From NCBI GenBank assembly GCA_017938625.1, contig JAGBBD010000060.1, positions 1-60,352 on the forward strand: DNA of 60,352 bases, in the 5' to 3' direction. The notes under the pieces are model-generated. The model made no database searches and had not been told where the DNA came from. It saw nothing but the letters and a program-made list of their open reading frames with translations. The translations under genes and the position numbers were made by a program. Within the stretch, counting starts at the first letter, position 1. The number at the start of each line of letters is the position of its first letter. The stretch is from Oscillospiraceae bacterium. GTDB lineage: Bacteria > Bacillota > Clostridia > Oscillospirales > Oscillospiraceae. Shown piece by piece: positions 10,813-18,554 of the stretch.

Positions 10813-11523
10813 TCATGCCTCCGGTTGCACATAGCGCATCTGCGCTCTGCCTGTCACTTCCAGATAAAACGCAGCCTCCGCCGCCTGCATATAGGGCATG
10901 AGCCACAGATAGCCGAAGCCGAAGGTACACAAGACCACCAGCAGCGCCCAACCGAAGAAGCTCATGTGCAGGCAGAACAGCCGCCACTTATTTCCTTTCA
11001 TCAGCCGCCCCGATTCACGCACGGCGTCCATGACCGAAAGATCCGGGAATTCCGCAATGAGATAGGGCACCATGCTATAGCGATATAAGGCAATGATACC
11101 GGGGATAATAAACAGCACAGACCACAGCGCCACAAAAACGCCCATAACCACAAGCATCCAGATACCCTTGAGCCAGATGGAGAACCGTGCGAACAGGTCT
11201 TTGAGCACTGCGCCGCGATGGGCAGCCAGATTGGTAAAATAGTGAGACATTCCCAGGGTGATGGCGCCGCCGATGGCAAAGGCGATCAGCATACTCACCA
11301 CAGTAACAGCGACCATCATAGGCCAGGCATCTGCAGCTGCAAGGTCTATCATACCCACAGCTTCTGTGCCGGTCTGTTCCGACACAGGCGCCACGCCCAG
11401 CTGGCCTGACACAAGATCGATACCGCCGCCCAGAAGCGAGCCGATCAGGCTGACACAAATGGCTGTGCCCCAATTGCCTTTGAGCACCTCTCTTGCCCAC
11501 TTTCGGAAATCACTTGCAAACAT
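10813..11523 (-). CDS. DUF975 family membrane protein
   Basis: This 236-residue integral membrane protein matches the DUF975 family: the N-terminus SDFRKWAREVLKGNW, the segment VLFIIPGIIALYRYSMVPYL followed by DAVRESGRLMKGNKWRLF, and five or six hydrophobic segments. The family is common in Firmicutes and has no known activity. It is first in a probable two-gene operon with the downstream lipoprotein. Its promoter is divergent from and abuts that of the MoxR gene. Confidence 0.85.
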   Translation of the reverse strand: MFASDFRKWAREVLKGNWGTAICVSLIGSLLGGGIDLVSGQLGVAPVSEQTGTEAVGMIDLAAADAWPMMVAVTVVSMLIAFAIGGAITLGMSHYFTNLAAHRGAVLKDLFARFSIWLKGIWMLVVMGVFVALWSVLFIIPGIIALYRYSMVPYLIAEFPDLSVMDAVRESGRLMKGNKWRLFCLHMSFFGWALLVVLCTFGFGYLWLMPYMQAAEAAFYLEVTGRAQMRYVQPEA

Positions 11524-11543
11524 CGCGATCCCTCCTTTTCTTC

Positions 11544-11572
11544 AGTATATCACATGGGACAGACCTTCGCAA
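11544..11572 (-). promoter_or_regulatory. Promoter of the DUF975 operon
   Basis: On the minus strand the -35 is TTGCGA (11567-11572) and the -10 is TATACT (11544-11549), with a 17-bp spacer. Its -35 directly abuts the -35 of the divergent MoxR promoter. Confidence 0.7.
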
Positions 11573-11601
11573 TTGACCTTTGCAAGAAGACTTGATAAAA
11601 T
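11573..11601 (+). promoter_or_regulatory. Promoter of the MoxR/CoxE operon
   Basis: The -35 is TTGACC (11573-11578) and the -10 is TAAAAT (11596-11601), with a 17-bp spacer, ahead of a CAGGAGGG ribosome site. Confidence 0.75.
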
Positions 11602-11630
11602 AGTAAAAAACGATCAGGAGGGTACTCCTT

Positions 11631-12524
11631 ATGAATTTGGAACTACTCAAGCAAAAAATGGACGAAGCCAATTATGTTTATGATGATACTTTGGCTGTGA
11701 CCTTGTCCGTGGCCCTGCAACTGGGAAGACCTCTGCTCATTGAGGGCGCGGCAGGCGTCGGCAAGACGGAGGTCGCCAAGGTCATGGCGCAGGCGCTGGA
11801 TCGGGAACTGGTGCGGCTGCAGTGCTATGAGGGGCTGGACGAAGGCAAGGCGCTGTATGAATGGAATTATCAGAAGCAGCTTTTGTCCATTCAGATCAAT
11901 ATGCAGGAGCAGGATAAGGATCAGCTGACCCAGAGTCTGTTTGGAGAAAGCTTTTTGCTGGAGCGCCCCCTGCTGAAGTCCATCCGCTCCGAAAAGCCCG
12001 TGGTGCTTCTGATTGATGAGATCGACAAGGCGGACGAGGAATTTGAAGCCTTCCTGCTGGAGCTTCTGTCTGAAATGCAGGTCTCCATCCCGGAGATCGG
12101 CACCATCGGCGCCAAGTCCGTGCCCTTTGTGGTGCTGACCTCCAACCGGGCAAGACCGTTGTCTGAAGCGCTGCGCCGCAGATGCGCATATCTGTATATC
12201 CAGTACCCCGATCTTGAGAAGGAGCTTGCCATTTTACGCAAAAAGCTTCCCCACATCGACGACCGTCTGGCAGGTCAGGTGGCAGTTGCCGTGCAGAAGC
12301 TCCGTGCCAGCGAGAGCATTCTGAAAAAGCCCTCCATCGCAGAAACATTGGACTGGGCGGCGGCGCTGGATGCTCTCGGCATCCGGGAACTGACCCCCGA
12401 CGCCATGCGGCAGACAGCCGGCTTTATTCTGAAAAACAACGAAGATATGCACGTTCTGGAAGAAGAGCCTGCTCCTCACGACTGCAATTGCGGTCACAAC
12501 TGCGGAGGCCACCACCATGGTTGA
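11631..12524 (+). CDS. MoxR/CoxD-type AAA+ ATPase
   Basis: This 297-residue cytosolic AAA+ ATPase has Walker A GAAGVGKT (39-46), Walker B LLIDEID (126-132), a sensor-1 region (VLTSNRARPLSEALRRRC) and the lid. MoxR proteins act as chaperones that insert metals or remodel complexes with a VWA-domain partner; the next gene encodes that partner and overlaps it by 8 bp. The tail is unusual: the last 15 residues (HDCNCGHNCGGHHHG) are almost all Cys, His and Gly, resembling a metal-binding tail. It is closest in look to the CoxD/CoxE pair of CO dehydrogenase maturation, but no such enzyme is in the window, so the client is unknown. Confidence 0.88.
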   Translation: MNLELLKQKMDEANYVYDDTLAVTLSVALQLGRPLLIEGAAGVGKTEVAKVMAQALDRELVRLQCYEGLDEGKALYEWNYQKQLLSIQINMQEQDKDQLTQSLFGESFLLERPLLKSIRSEKPVVLLIDEIDKADEEFEAFLLELLSEMQVSIPEIGTIGAKSVPFVVLTSNRARPLSEALRRRCAYLYIQYPDLEKELAILRKKLPHIDDRLAGQVAVAVQKLRASESILKKPSIAETLDWAAALDALGIRELTPDAMRQTAGFILKNNEDMHVLEEEPAPHDCNCGHNCGGHHHG

Positions 12525-13791
12525 TCCCGTGGTATATACGGAAAAGCTTTCCCTGTTTTCCAGAATGCTCCGGCTGGAAGGTCTTGCCGTAGGCCCGCAG
12601 GAAACTGCCGACGCCTGTCAGGTACTGCTAAACCTCGATCTGACAGACAAAGCCCTTGTCAAAGCAGGTCTTCGCACCGTGTTTGCCAAATCCCGGGAAG
12701 AGCAGACCACCTTTGACCGTGTGTTTGACGGCTTCTTTGTCAGTGAGGAGACCATGCGCAAGCAGGCCATGGAGCAGATGGCAAAACAGGCCCAGATGGA
12801 AGAGGGCCGCAGGCAGGCAGAGAAGGATCTGCAGTTTCAAGGGCAGCCCATGGATCTGCGTGAAGATCTGCGGGACGTCTATGCCGCCATGCCGGAGGAA
12901 GAGCGGCAGAAGCTGCGCAATATCATGGAAAAATACAAGGGCAATATAGAAAGAAGTCCGGAGCTATACGGCAATTTTATCCACTCCGTATTTGCAAGAG
13001 CGCTCATGGAGCACCAGATGCGTATGGAGGACGCTGCCATCGGCTGCGAGGAAGCAGACCCGGAGCTGGGTATGCTCTACCGTGATATCTCCCAGTTTAA
13101 GGATACGGAGATCCCAAAGGCTATCGTGCTGATTCAGTCCATTGCCCGGCAGATCAACGGAGAGCTTTCCTCCAAGGGGCAAAAGCGAAGTCACAGCGGC
13201 AAGCTGGACTTCCGCCGCACCATCCGCAAAGGACTGGAGACAGGCGGCAGCTTCTACCGGCTGAGCTTCAAGAAAAAACGCACACGCCGCAAGCGGCTGG
13301 TGCTGCTGTGCGACGTGTCAGGCTCCATGATGCAGTTTTCAGAATTCGCTCTGCGGTTTATGCAGGCATTAAACCAAGTGTCGGAAAGCTCCCGTGTGTT
13401 TTTATTCTCCGAGGATCTTTTTGAGGCAGATCCCTTCTCTTTGCAGAATATGGACCTGTTCCGCAATTATGTGCGTCAGTCCGGCTTGTACGGAAAGGGC
13501 ACGGATCTTGGCACAGCGCTGGAAAAGCTGTGCGCCATCCGCCCGGAGGTGCTCAACGCCTCCACCACGCTGCTGATCTTATCCGATTCCAAAACCATCG
13601 ATCTGCCCAGAGCCACCGCCGCCATGCTGGAAGCCAAGCACCGCAGCGGCAAAATGCTGTGGCTCAACCCCATCCCGGAACGAAAGTGGCAGTACCTCAG
13701 AAGCATCCAGACTGCCGCCACCATCTGCCGCATGCTCCCCTGCAGCACCTTGCAGGAGCTTGGTGAAGCCTGCCGCAGACTTGCAACATGA
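12517..13791 (+). CDS. CoxE-type VWA domain protein
   Basis: This 424-residue protein is the expected partner of the MoxR ATPase. The N-terminal half is mostly helical and includes a charged stretch (KQAMEQMAKQAQMEEGRRQA). The C-terminal half is a von Willebrand A domain with the metal-binding MIDAS motif DVSGS (266-270) and downstream residues KGTDLGTAL and LSDSKT. In known pairs the VWA protein ties the ATPase to its client enzyme. The start overlaps the MoxR gene; GGAGG lies inside that gene. The stop is directly followed by structured-element copy 1, which could end the transcript. Confidence 0.87.
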   Translation: MVDPVVYTEKLSLFSRMLRLEGLAVGPQETADACQVLLNLDLTDKALVKAGLRTVFAKSREEQTTFDRVFDGFFVSEETMRKQAMEQMAKQAQMEEGRRQAEKDLQFQGQPMDLREDLRDVYAAMPEEERQKLRNIMEKYKGNIERSPELYGNFIHSVFARALMEHQMRMEDAAIGCEEADPELGMLYRDISQFKDTEIPKAIVLIQSIARQINGELSSKGQKRSHSGKLDFRRTIRKGLETGGSFYRLSFKKKRTRRKRLVLLCDVSGSMMQFSEFALRFMQALNQVSESSRVFLFSEDLFEADPFSLQNMDLFRNYVRQSGLYGKGTDLGTALEKLCAIRPEVLNASTTLLILSDSKTIDLPRATAAMLEAKHRSGKMLWLNPIPERKWQYLRSIQTAATICRMLPCSTLQELGEACRRLAT

Positions 13792-13799
13792 TAAACAAC

Positions 13800-14028
13800 G
13801 AGAGCAGACAAAGCGGAGTCCAAATAAGAAAACATAGATTTTGCCCCACAGATGTCATCTGTGGGGCAAAACTGTTATCAGCCATTTAGGCAGGGATTTT
13901 TTGTCAGTTCAAGCTCATTTTTTGCAGCGATGCTTTGTGCATCGCAAGAAAAATGAGGGAAGAACCGGCGAAAAAGACCAACAAAAGGGGCTATGTTTTC
14001 TTATGAGGACGCAGCAAAGTCTGCTCTC
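13800..14028 (+). repeat. Dispersed structured element, copy 1
   Basis: This is one of two near-identical 209-nt elements (core 13810-14018; partner core 33132-33340; about ten differences by eye). The fold is clear. An outer stem GAGAGCAGAC/GTCTGCTCTC (13800-13809 with 14019-14028) and ATAAGAAAACATAG/CTATGTTTTCTTAT (13824-13837 with 13991-14004) close the element. Inside are a hairpin of TTTTGCCCCACAGA arms (13839-13871), and a 14-bp helix with G-U pairs (13897-13910 with 13962-13975) capped by a CTCATTTTT hairpin (13914-13957). It fills the gap between two convergent genes. It could be a structured RNA, a MITE-like mobile repeat or a complex bidirectional terminator. No coding sequence is evident. 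Confidence 0.85.
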
Positions 14029-14037
14029 ATTTTATGA

Positions 14038-15084
14038 TTACGGATACCGGGTAGTGACCGTAAAGCTGTAGAACTCCGGGTCTGTTCGATACATGACCCT
14101 GTTCCAGTGGACGGTGTCGTTGTAGTTGCCCTCCACCACAAGGATGCTGTCTTCATATTTTTCCAGAACCACCACCGTATGGCTGCCGGACTGGTCTCTG
14201 ACCATATCGCCGACCTTGATTCTGTCAAAGTCGGAATGCACCTCGGATATGGGAAGATCACCGAACACAAGGTCGCTGCAGTACAGGGCAAAGCCTGCAC
14301 AGCCTGCCCAAGTCAGCTGCAGAGCCTCGGAGTGATAGGACGAGTTGATTCCCCAGTAGGTACCCTCCGGGTAGGTATCTTCCAAGCTCCACAGGATCTG
14401 CACTGCAGTTTCCTGAGAAATATCTTCGTAGGCAGAGACATCCTCTGCTTCGCTGTCGGCTGCCTGCTCCTGCATGGCGCCGGTCACGACATAAGCACGA
14501 TAAAGGAACGTCACGATCTGACCGCGGGTGCAAATACCATCGGGGCTGAACTGCCCGTCTCCCGTGCCGTTGGTAATACCACACCGCACTGCCCACGAAA
14601 CAGCCGCGCTATAGGGTGCCATCGCAGGAACATCATAGAAAGAAGCCAGGCTTTCATAGGAAGAGCCTGCCAGTTTCCACAGATAGGTCACCACATCTGC
14701 ACGGGTGCAGGGTGCGTCGCCTGTAAAAAACTCGCCTCCAACCAATTCATTTTCATATGCCCATGTGGCTGCACTATAATAGTACACATCTGCGCTCACA
14801 TCATAAAAGGGGCAGTAGCCCTGCGGTGCAGGCTCTCCTGCAGCACGCCAGAGGAAGGTCAGAATCTGCGCTCTGGTGCAGGTATCATATGGTGAGAAGG
14901 TGGCGGCGCTTGTGCCGTTGGTGATGCCGTTGTTCACCGCCCAGGATACAGAAGACGCAAACCAATCGCTCTGGCCCACATCGGCAAAGGTACCGATCCC
15001 CACAGCCTGTGCCGTGATCGACAAAGACAAACTGCAAATCATAACCATAACCAGCAACGCTGACCACACTCTTTTTCCTGTCAC
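14038..15084 (-). CDS. SLH-domain protein with C-terminal cysteine-peptidase-like domain
   Basis: This 348-residue secreted protein has a signal peptide (about 1-28) and three S-layer homology repeats (about 30-80, 88-140, 148-200), each with an ITNGT/FSP-type core, so it should bind secondary wall polymer. After a linker, the C-terminal 120 residues contain a Cys (GCAGFALYC), a His (SGSHTVVVLEK) and a following polar residue, the order expected of CHAP/NlpC-like papain-fold domains. Peptidoglycan hydrolysis is a reasonable guess; the domain is divergent and could be inactive. The start is a GTG 6-7 nt after AGAGG. It has its own promoter and converges on the CoxE gene. Confidence 0.8.
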   Translation of the reverse strand: MTGKRVWSALLVMVMICSLSLSITAQAVGIGTFADVGQSDWFASSVSWAVNNGITNGTSAATFSPYDTCTRAQILTFLWRAAGEPAPQGYCPFYDVSADVYYYSAATWAYENELVGGEFFTGDAPCTRADVVTYLWKLAGSSYESLASFYDVPAMAPYSAAVSWAVRCGITNGTGDGQFSPDGICTRGQIVTFLYRAYVVTGAMQEQAADSEAEDVSAYEDISQETAVQILWSLEDTYPEGTYWGINSSYHSEALQLTWAGCAGFALYCSDLVFGDLPISEVHSDFDRIKVGDMVRDQSGSHTVVVLEKYEDSILVVEGNYNDTVHWNRVMYRTDPEFYSFTVTTRYP

Positions 15085-15116
15085 GTGATAACCTCTTTTC
15101 TGTCACAGTTTGTAAC

Positions 15117-15145
15117 ATTCTACTACAAACACTGACCGATTACAA
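15117..15145 (-). promoter_or_regulatory. Promoter of the SLH protein gene
   Basis: On the minus strand the -35 is TTGTAA (15140-15145) and the -10 is TAGAAT (15117-15122), with a 17-bp spacer. Confidence 0.65.
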
Positions 15146-15150
15146 CCATA

Positions 15151-15330
15151 TTTTACGATCCAAGGATCGTAAAATCGCCGCGGTGTTTCGCTCCTTGCGA
15201 TGACAAGCGGTGTACGAAGTGCCTGCACACACCTCATCCGTCACGACTTCGCCGTGCCACCTGAAGGTGAATTGCCGCAAAGCGGCAAGAGAGGCTGCCC
15301 TGGGGGCATCCCCTCAAGGGGAAGGTTTTG
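15151..15330. repeat. Intergenic palindrome cluster
   Basis: This gene-free stretch holds several repeats head to tail. A perfect hairpin TTTTACGATCC/GGATCGTAAAA lies at 15151-15174. GTTTCGCTCCTTGCGATGAC (15185-15204) reads on the other strand like the common gut-Clostridia TCATTGCGAGGAGCGAA repeat. From 15229 an ACCTCATCCGTCACG...CGTG hairpin is followed by ACCTGAAGGT, GCCGCAAAGCGGC and CCCCTCAAGGGG palindromes. It looks like pieces of intergenic repeat families inserted into one another. I see no gene in 15146-15403. Confidence 0.6.
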
Positions 15331-15403
15331 GTGCATGGCATATTTTGATCCGTCGGAGCAGCCGACACCTCACCTATTCACACTTCACTATTCCTTATTG
15401 TCT

Positions 15404-15440
15404 AACAAGAAAAGCACCCCGTGTGGGGTGCTTTCTTGTT
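15404..15440 (-). terminator. Terminator of gpmI
   Basis: AGCACCCC pairs with GGGGTGCT, extended by AACAAGAAA/TTTCTTGTT. In the minus direction it follows the gpmI stop and carries T residues in its 3' arm. Confidence 0.8.
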
Positions 15441-17005
15441 TAGATCATGCTCTTTTCCCAGCAAGCGGGAGCTTCGAAGCCCATCATCTTGACAATGGTG
15501 GGCGCTACGTTTGCAAGGCCGTATTCGCCATCTTTGATCTCGTACTTGGTATCGGGATCCCAGATGATGAAGGGAACAGGGTTGAGGGAATGGGCAGTAC
15601 GGACAGAGGTCTTGCCCTTCTTGGTCTCGGTCATCTGGTCAGCATTGCCGTGGTCGGCAGTGATACAGACGGTATAGCCGTACTTTTCGGCAGCCTCCAG
15701 AATGGCACCGAGGCCCTTATCCACATATTCCATAGCGGTGATGACAGCTTCCATGGAGCCGGTGTGACCGACCATGTCGCCGTTGGGGAAGTTGCAGCGC
15801 AGGAAGTCGAACTTCTTGGACGCCATGTTCTCCACCATCTTCTCGGTGATCTCCACAGCCTTCATGGCAGGAGCCTGATCGAAGGGGATCACATCGGAGG
15901 GGATCTCTTCGTACACTTCCAGAGCCTCGTCCACCTTGCCGGAGCGGTTGCCGTTCCAGAAATAGGTCACATGGCCGTACTTCTGAGTCTCGGACAGAGC
16001 GTACTCCTTGATGCCGTGGGCACACAGGACTTCGGTCAGAGTGTTGGTGATAACAGGAGGCTGCACCAGATAGTTTTCGGGGATATTCAGATCGCCGTCA
16101 TACTGCAGCATACCGGCAAACTTGACACCGGTATAGTCGCCGCGGTCGAACTTGTCAAAGTCCTTGCGGTCGAAGGCAAGAGAAATTTCTTGTGCGCGGT
16201 CGCCGCGGAAGTTGAACAGCACCACGCTGTCGCCGTTTTCGATCTTGGCAACGGGCTCACCGTTTTCGGCAATGACAAAGGCGGGCAGATCCTGGTCGAT
16301 GCAGCCCAGCTCTTCGCGGTAGGTCTCAATGGCAGTCTTGGCATCGGGGAACTGACGGCCCTCGGCGCGGACATGGGTCTTCCAGCCGGTCTCGACCATA
16401 GCCCAGTTGGCCTCGTAGCGGTCCATGGTGACCTGCATACGGCCGCCGCCGGAAGCGATCTTATAAGTATGCTCGGCATCGGACAGCTCTGCCAGAACAT
16501 CCTCCAGCTGCTGGACATACTCCAGAGCGGAAGTGGCGGGCACATCTCTGCCGTCGAGCAGGATGTGGCAGAATGCCTTCTTCACGCCGTCCTGCTTGGC
16601 ATGGCGCAGCAGCGCCAGCAGGTGGGAAATGTTGGAATGGACGTTGCCGTCGGACAGAAGGCCGATAAAGTGCATGGCCTTGCCGTTTTCGGCGCAGTTC
16701 TTTGCAAGGTCGATCCAGGTATTGGATGCGAACAAAGAGCCGTTTTCAATGCTCTCGCCAACCAGCTTGGCGCCCTGAGAATAGACCTGACCGCAGCCGA
16801 GTGCGTTATGACCGACCTCGGAGTTGCCCATATCTTCATCGCTGGGCAGACCCACAGCGGTGCCGTGTGCCTTCAGCCAGGTGTAGGGGCACTGGGCAAA
16901 CAGCTTGTCCAGATTGGGGGTGTTGGCCACCTTGACAGCATCGCCGCTGCCGCCGTCGCCCTTGCCTACGCCGTCCATGATCACTAATACGATGGGTTTC
17001 TTCAT
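15440..17005 (-). CDS. gpmI: 2,3-bisphosphoglycerate-independent phosphoglycerate mutase
   Basis: This cytosolic glycolytic enzyme interconverts 3- and 2-phosphoglycerate using two metal ions and a phosphoserine. It has 521 residues, the normal iPGM size. The serine motif GNSEVGHNALGCG is near residue 63, and the metal-site segments KYGHVTYFWNG, FPNGDMVGHTG and TADHGNADQM are all present. The start MKKPIVLVIMDGVG follows GGAGGAAG; upstream frame belongs to the previous gene. Its ATG overlaps the stop of the C_GCAxxG_C_C gene (ATGA), so the two are translationally coupled. Confidence 0.95.
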   Translation of the reverse strand: MKKPIVLVIMDGVGKGDGGSGDAVKVANTPNLDKLFAQCPYTWLKAHGTAVGLPSDEDMGNSEVGHNALGCGQVYSQGAKLVGESIENGSLFASNTWIDLAKNCAENGKAMHFIGLLSDGNVHSNISHLLALLRHAKQDGVKKAFCHILLDGRDVPATSALEYVQQLEDVLAELSDAEHTYKIASGGGRMQVTMDRYEANWAMVETGWKTHVRAEGRQFPDAKTAIETYREELGCIDQDLPAFVIAENGEPVAKIENGDSVVLFNFRGDRAQEISLAFDRKDFDKFDRGDYTGVKFAGMLQYDGDLNIPENYLVQPPVITNTLTEVLCAHGIKEYALSETQKYGHVTYFWNGNRSGKVDEALEVYEEIPSDVIPFDQAPAMKAVEITEKMVENMASKKFDFLRCNFPNGDMVGHTGSMEAVITAMEYVDKGLGAILEAAEKYGYTVCITADHGNADQMTETKKGKTSVRTAHSLNPVPFIIWDPDTKYEIKDGEYGLANVAPTIVKMMGFEAPACWEKSMI

Positions 17006-17370
17006 TTGAATTCTTCCTCCAGATAATTTGCACAATATTCAATAAATGTGGGACACATTTTCTTCTGATTTTTTGCCAGCAGTTCCCGGCACAGGCAGCT
17101 GCCGTATTCCTGCTTGAAAGCGCGCATAAATTCCTGCGACTTGCCGCACTGACGATTGTTTTCATCGCCGTATCGCAGCCCCAGCGCCATAAGCGCTCCG
17201 GTGACCGCACCGCAGACCTCGCCGCTGCGCATACCGGCGCCGAAAAACGCTGCCAGTCTGTAAGCCTGCTCCTTGGTAAGCCCAAACTGCTCACAGCTGC
17301 TCATGAGCACAGCCTGACAGCAGTTGCAGCCCTCACAGTGGAGCCGGACAGCTTCTTTTCCGTATTCCAT
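17002..17370 (-). CDS. C_GCAxxG_C_C family redox-type protein
   Basis: This 122-residue protein belongs to the cysteine-rich C_GCAxxG_C_C family. Conserved cysteines are in HCEGCNCCQAVL, the GAGMRSGEVCGAVTGALM core, and C-terminal CGKSQ, CLCREL and MCPTFIEYC. The family is thought to bind a metal or iron-sulfur cluster or to undergo disulfide chemistry; no reaction is established. It is first in an operon with gpmI, an odd pairing that could reflect oxidation-responsive control of glycolysis, which is speculation. AAAGGATC precedes the ATG. Confidence 0.85.
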   Translation of the reverse strand: MEYGKEAVRLHCEGCNCCQAVLMSSCEQFGLTKEQAYRLAAFFGAGMRSGEVCGAVTGALMALGLRYGDENNRQCGKSQEFMRAFKQEYGSCLCRELLAKNQKKMCPTFIEYCANYLEEEFK

Positions 17371-17402
17371 GATGTAAGATCCTTTCAACACCGATCTGAT
17401 TT

Positions 17403-17431
17403 ATTTTACTATATTTTCTGTTTTATTACAA
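17403..17431 (-). promoter_or_regulatory. Promoter of the C_GCAxxG_C_C/gpmI operon
   Basis: On the minus strand the -35 is TTGTAA (17426-17431) and the -10 is TAAAAT (17403-17408), with a 17-bp spacer. Confidence 0.7.
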
Positions 17432-17438
17432 CTCTTTT

Positions 17439-18464
17439 TTACCCCAGACAGTTACCGCAGGGAGCATACCCTGCCGCGGTGGCTTCCTCATAGGACGCAA
17501 AGAACACGCGGTTTTCCTCCTTGGGAAGGCCGGAACATTCCGGCAGGTGAAATTTTCCTGAATTCTTGTTGCCGATCAGGTTCTCCGTCTTCTGGGTGGG
17601 ATTGGTCACAGGGGCGTTTTTGTTGGTAGTGAAGGTGACGCCTTCCCCATCGCTGCGGCAGACGATATGTCCCTGCAGATCGGTACGGAATACCTGCACA
17701 TCCGCGTCACGCAGACGGGACATGACCACCTCATGGGGATGCCCGTAGGTATTCCCCTCTCCCACCTGAATGACCGCATACTCCGGCGCCACGGCGCGCA
17801 GCCACTGATAGCAGGTGGAAGTATCGCTGCCGTGGTGACCCAGCTTCAGAACGGTGGCAGAGACATCCATACCATAGTCCAGAATGTCCTTCTCTGAAGT
17901 CTCTTCCGCATCGCCAGTAAACAGGAAGGAATTATCCCCGTGATCCACACGCAGGACGATGGAGGTATCGTTGGTGTCGTCATACTCCTTTACAGGCCCA
18001 AGAACTGTGACCTGTGCCTGTCCAAGCTCATAGGTACTGCCCGGCTCCGGCAGGGTCAATTCCAGATACTGCTGGTCAGCATAGTTTGCAAAATCCTCAA
18101 AGCAGGAAGAGGAATACTCCGTCACGGGGCACCAGACCGCCCCCACCTCAAACACTGCCATCACACCGGGCAGACCGCCCACATGATCCTCGTGTGCGTG
18201 GGTGTTGACCACATAGTCCAGCTTGGTCACGCTCTGGGAGAGCAGATAGGACACCACGAGATTGGAATCTTCCACATTGCCGCCGTCAATGAGCATGGTC
18301 TTTCCGTCACAGCGCAGGAAAATACAGTCTGCCTGCCCCACATCCACATAGTGGACTTCCAGATCCCGGCTGACAGGCGGGATCTCATCCCGGTGCGTAA
18401 ACCTCATGTGACACCCGCTCAACAGCAGGCATAATACAAGCACGATCGCATAAAACCGTTTCAT
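17439..18464 (-). CDS. ComEC/Rec2-like metallo-beta-lactamase lipoprotein
   Basis: This 341-residue protein has a lipoprotein signal (LLLSGC) followed by a metallo-beta-lactamase fold of the ComEC/Rec2 C-terminal type: VHYVDVGQADCIFL, the metal-binding THAHEDHVGG, FTGDAEE and LGHHGSDTS. It lacks the ComEC membrane channel, so it is a stand-alone secreted hydrolase, probably a nuclease or phosphodiesterase. The last 45 residues (GKFHLPECSGLPKEENRVFF through GYAPCGNCLG) match the Ada-type zinc-binding module often attached to such secreted nucleases. ATG 18464 follows AGGAGG by 7 nt. Its promoter faces the divergent thioredoxin operon. Confidence 0.88.
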   Translation of the reverse strand: MKRFYAIVLVLCLLLSGCHMRFTHRDEIPPVSRDLEVHYVDVGQADCIFLRCDGKTMLIDGGNVEDSNLVVSYLLSQSVTKLDYVVNTHAHEDHVGGLPGVMAVFEVGAVWCPVTEYSSSCFEDFANYADQQYLELTLPEPGSTYELGQAQVTVLGPVKEYDDTNDTSIVLRVDHGDNSFLFTGDAEETSEKDILDYGMDVSATVLKLGHHGSDTSTCYQWLRAVAPEYAVIQVGEGNTYGHPHEVVMSRLRDADVQVFRTDLQGHIVCRSDGEGVTFTTNKNAPVTNPTQKTENLIGNKNSGKFHLPECSGLPKEENRVFFASYEEATAAGYAPCGNCLG

Positions 18465-18482
18465 ACACATTCCTCCTTTTTT

Positions 18483-18511
18483 ATTATAGCAATCACGGTG
18501 ACATTTCACAA
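18483..18511 (-). promoter_or_regulatory. Promoter of the ComEC-like gene
   Basis: On the minus strand the -35 is TTGTGA (18506-18511) and the -10 is TATAAT (18483-18488), with a 17-bp spacer. It overlaps the divergent thioredoxin promoter. Confidence 0.75.
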
Positions 18512-18526
18512 GTTCTGTGTTATACT
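18498..18526 (+). promoter_or_regulatory. Promoter of the thioredoxin redox operon
   Basis: The -35 is GTGACA (18498-18503) and the -10 is TATACT (18521-18526), with a 17-bp spacer. It shares about 14 bp with the opposing promoter, so the two probably compete. Confidence 0.7.
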
Positions 18527-18554
18527 AAGAAAAACCTGTAAGGAGGTTATTTCA

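Noticed and set aside
12480-12524. Small metal-binding protein gene at the end of the MoxR gene
   Set aside because: The Cys/His-rich stretch is in frame with and continuous with the ATPase, so it is a tail, not a separate gene.
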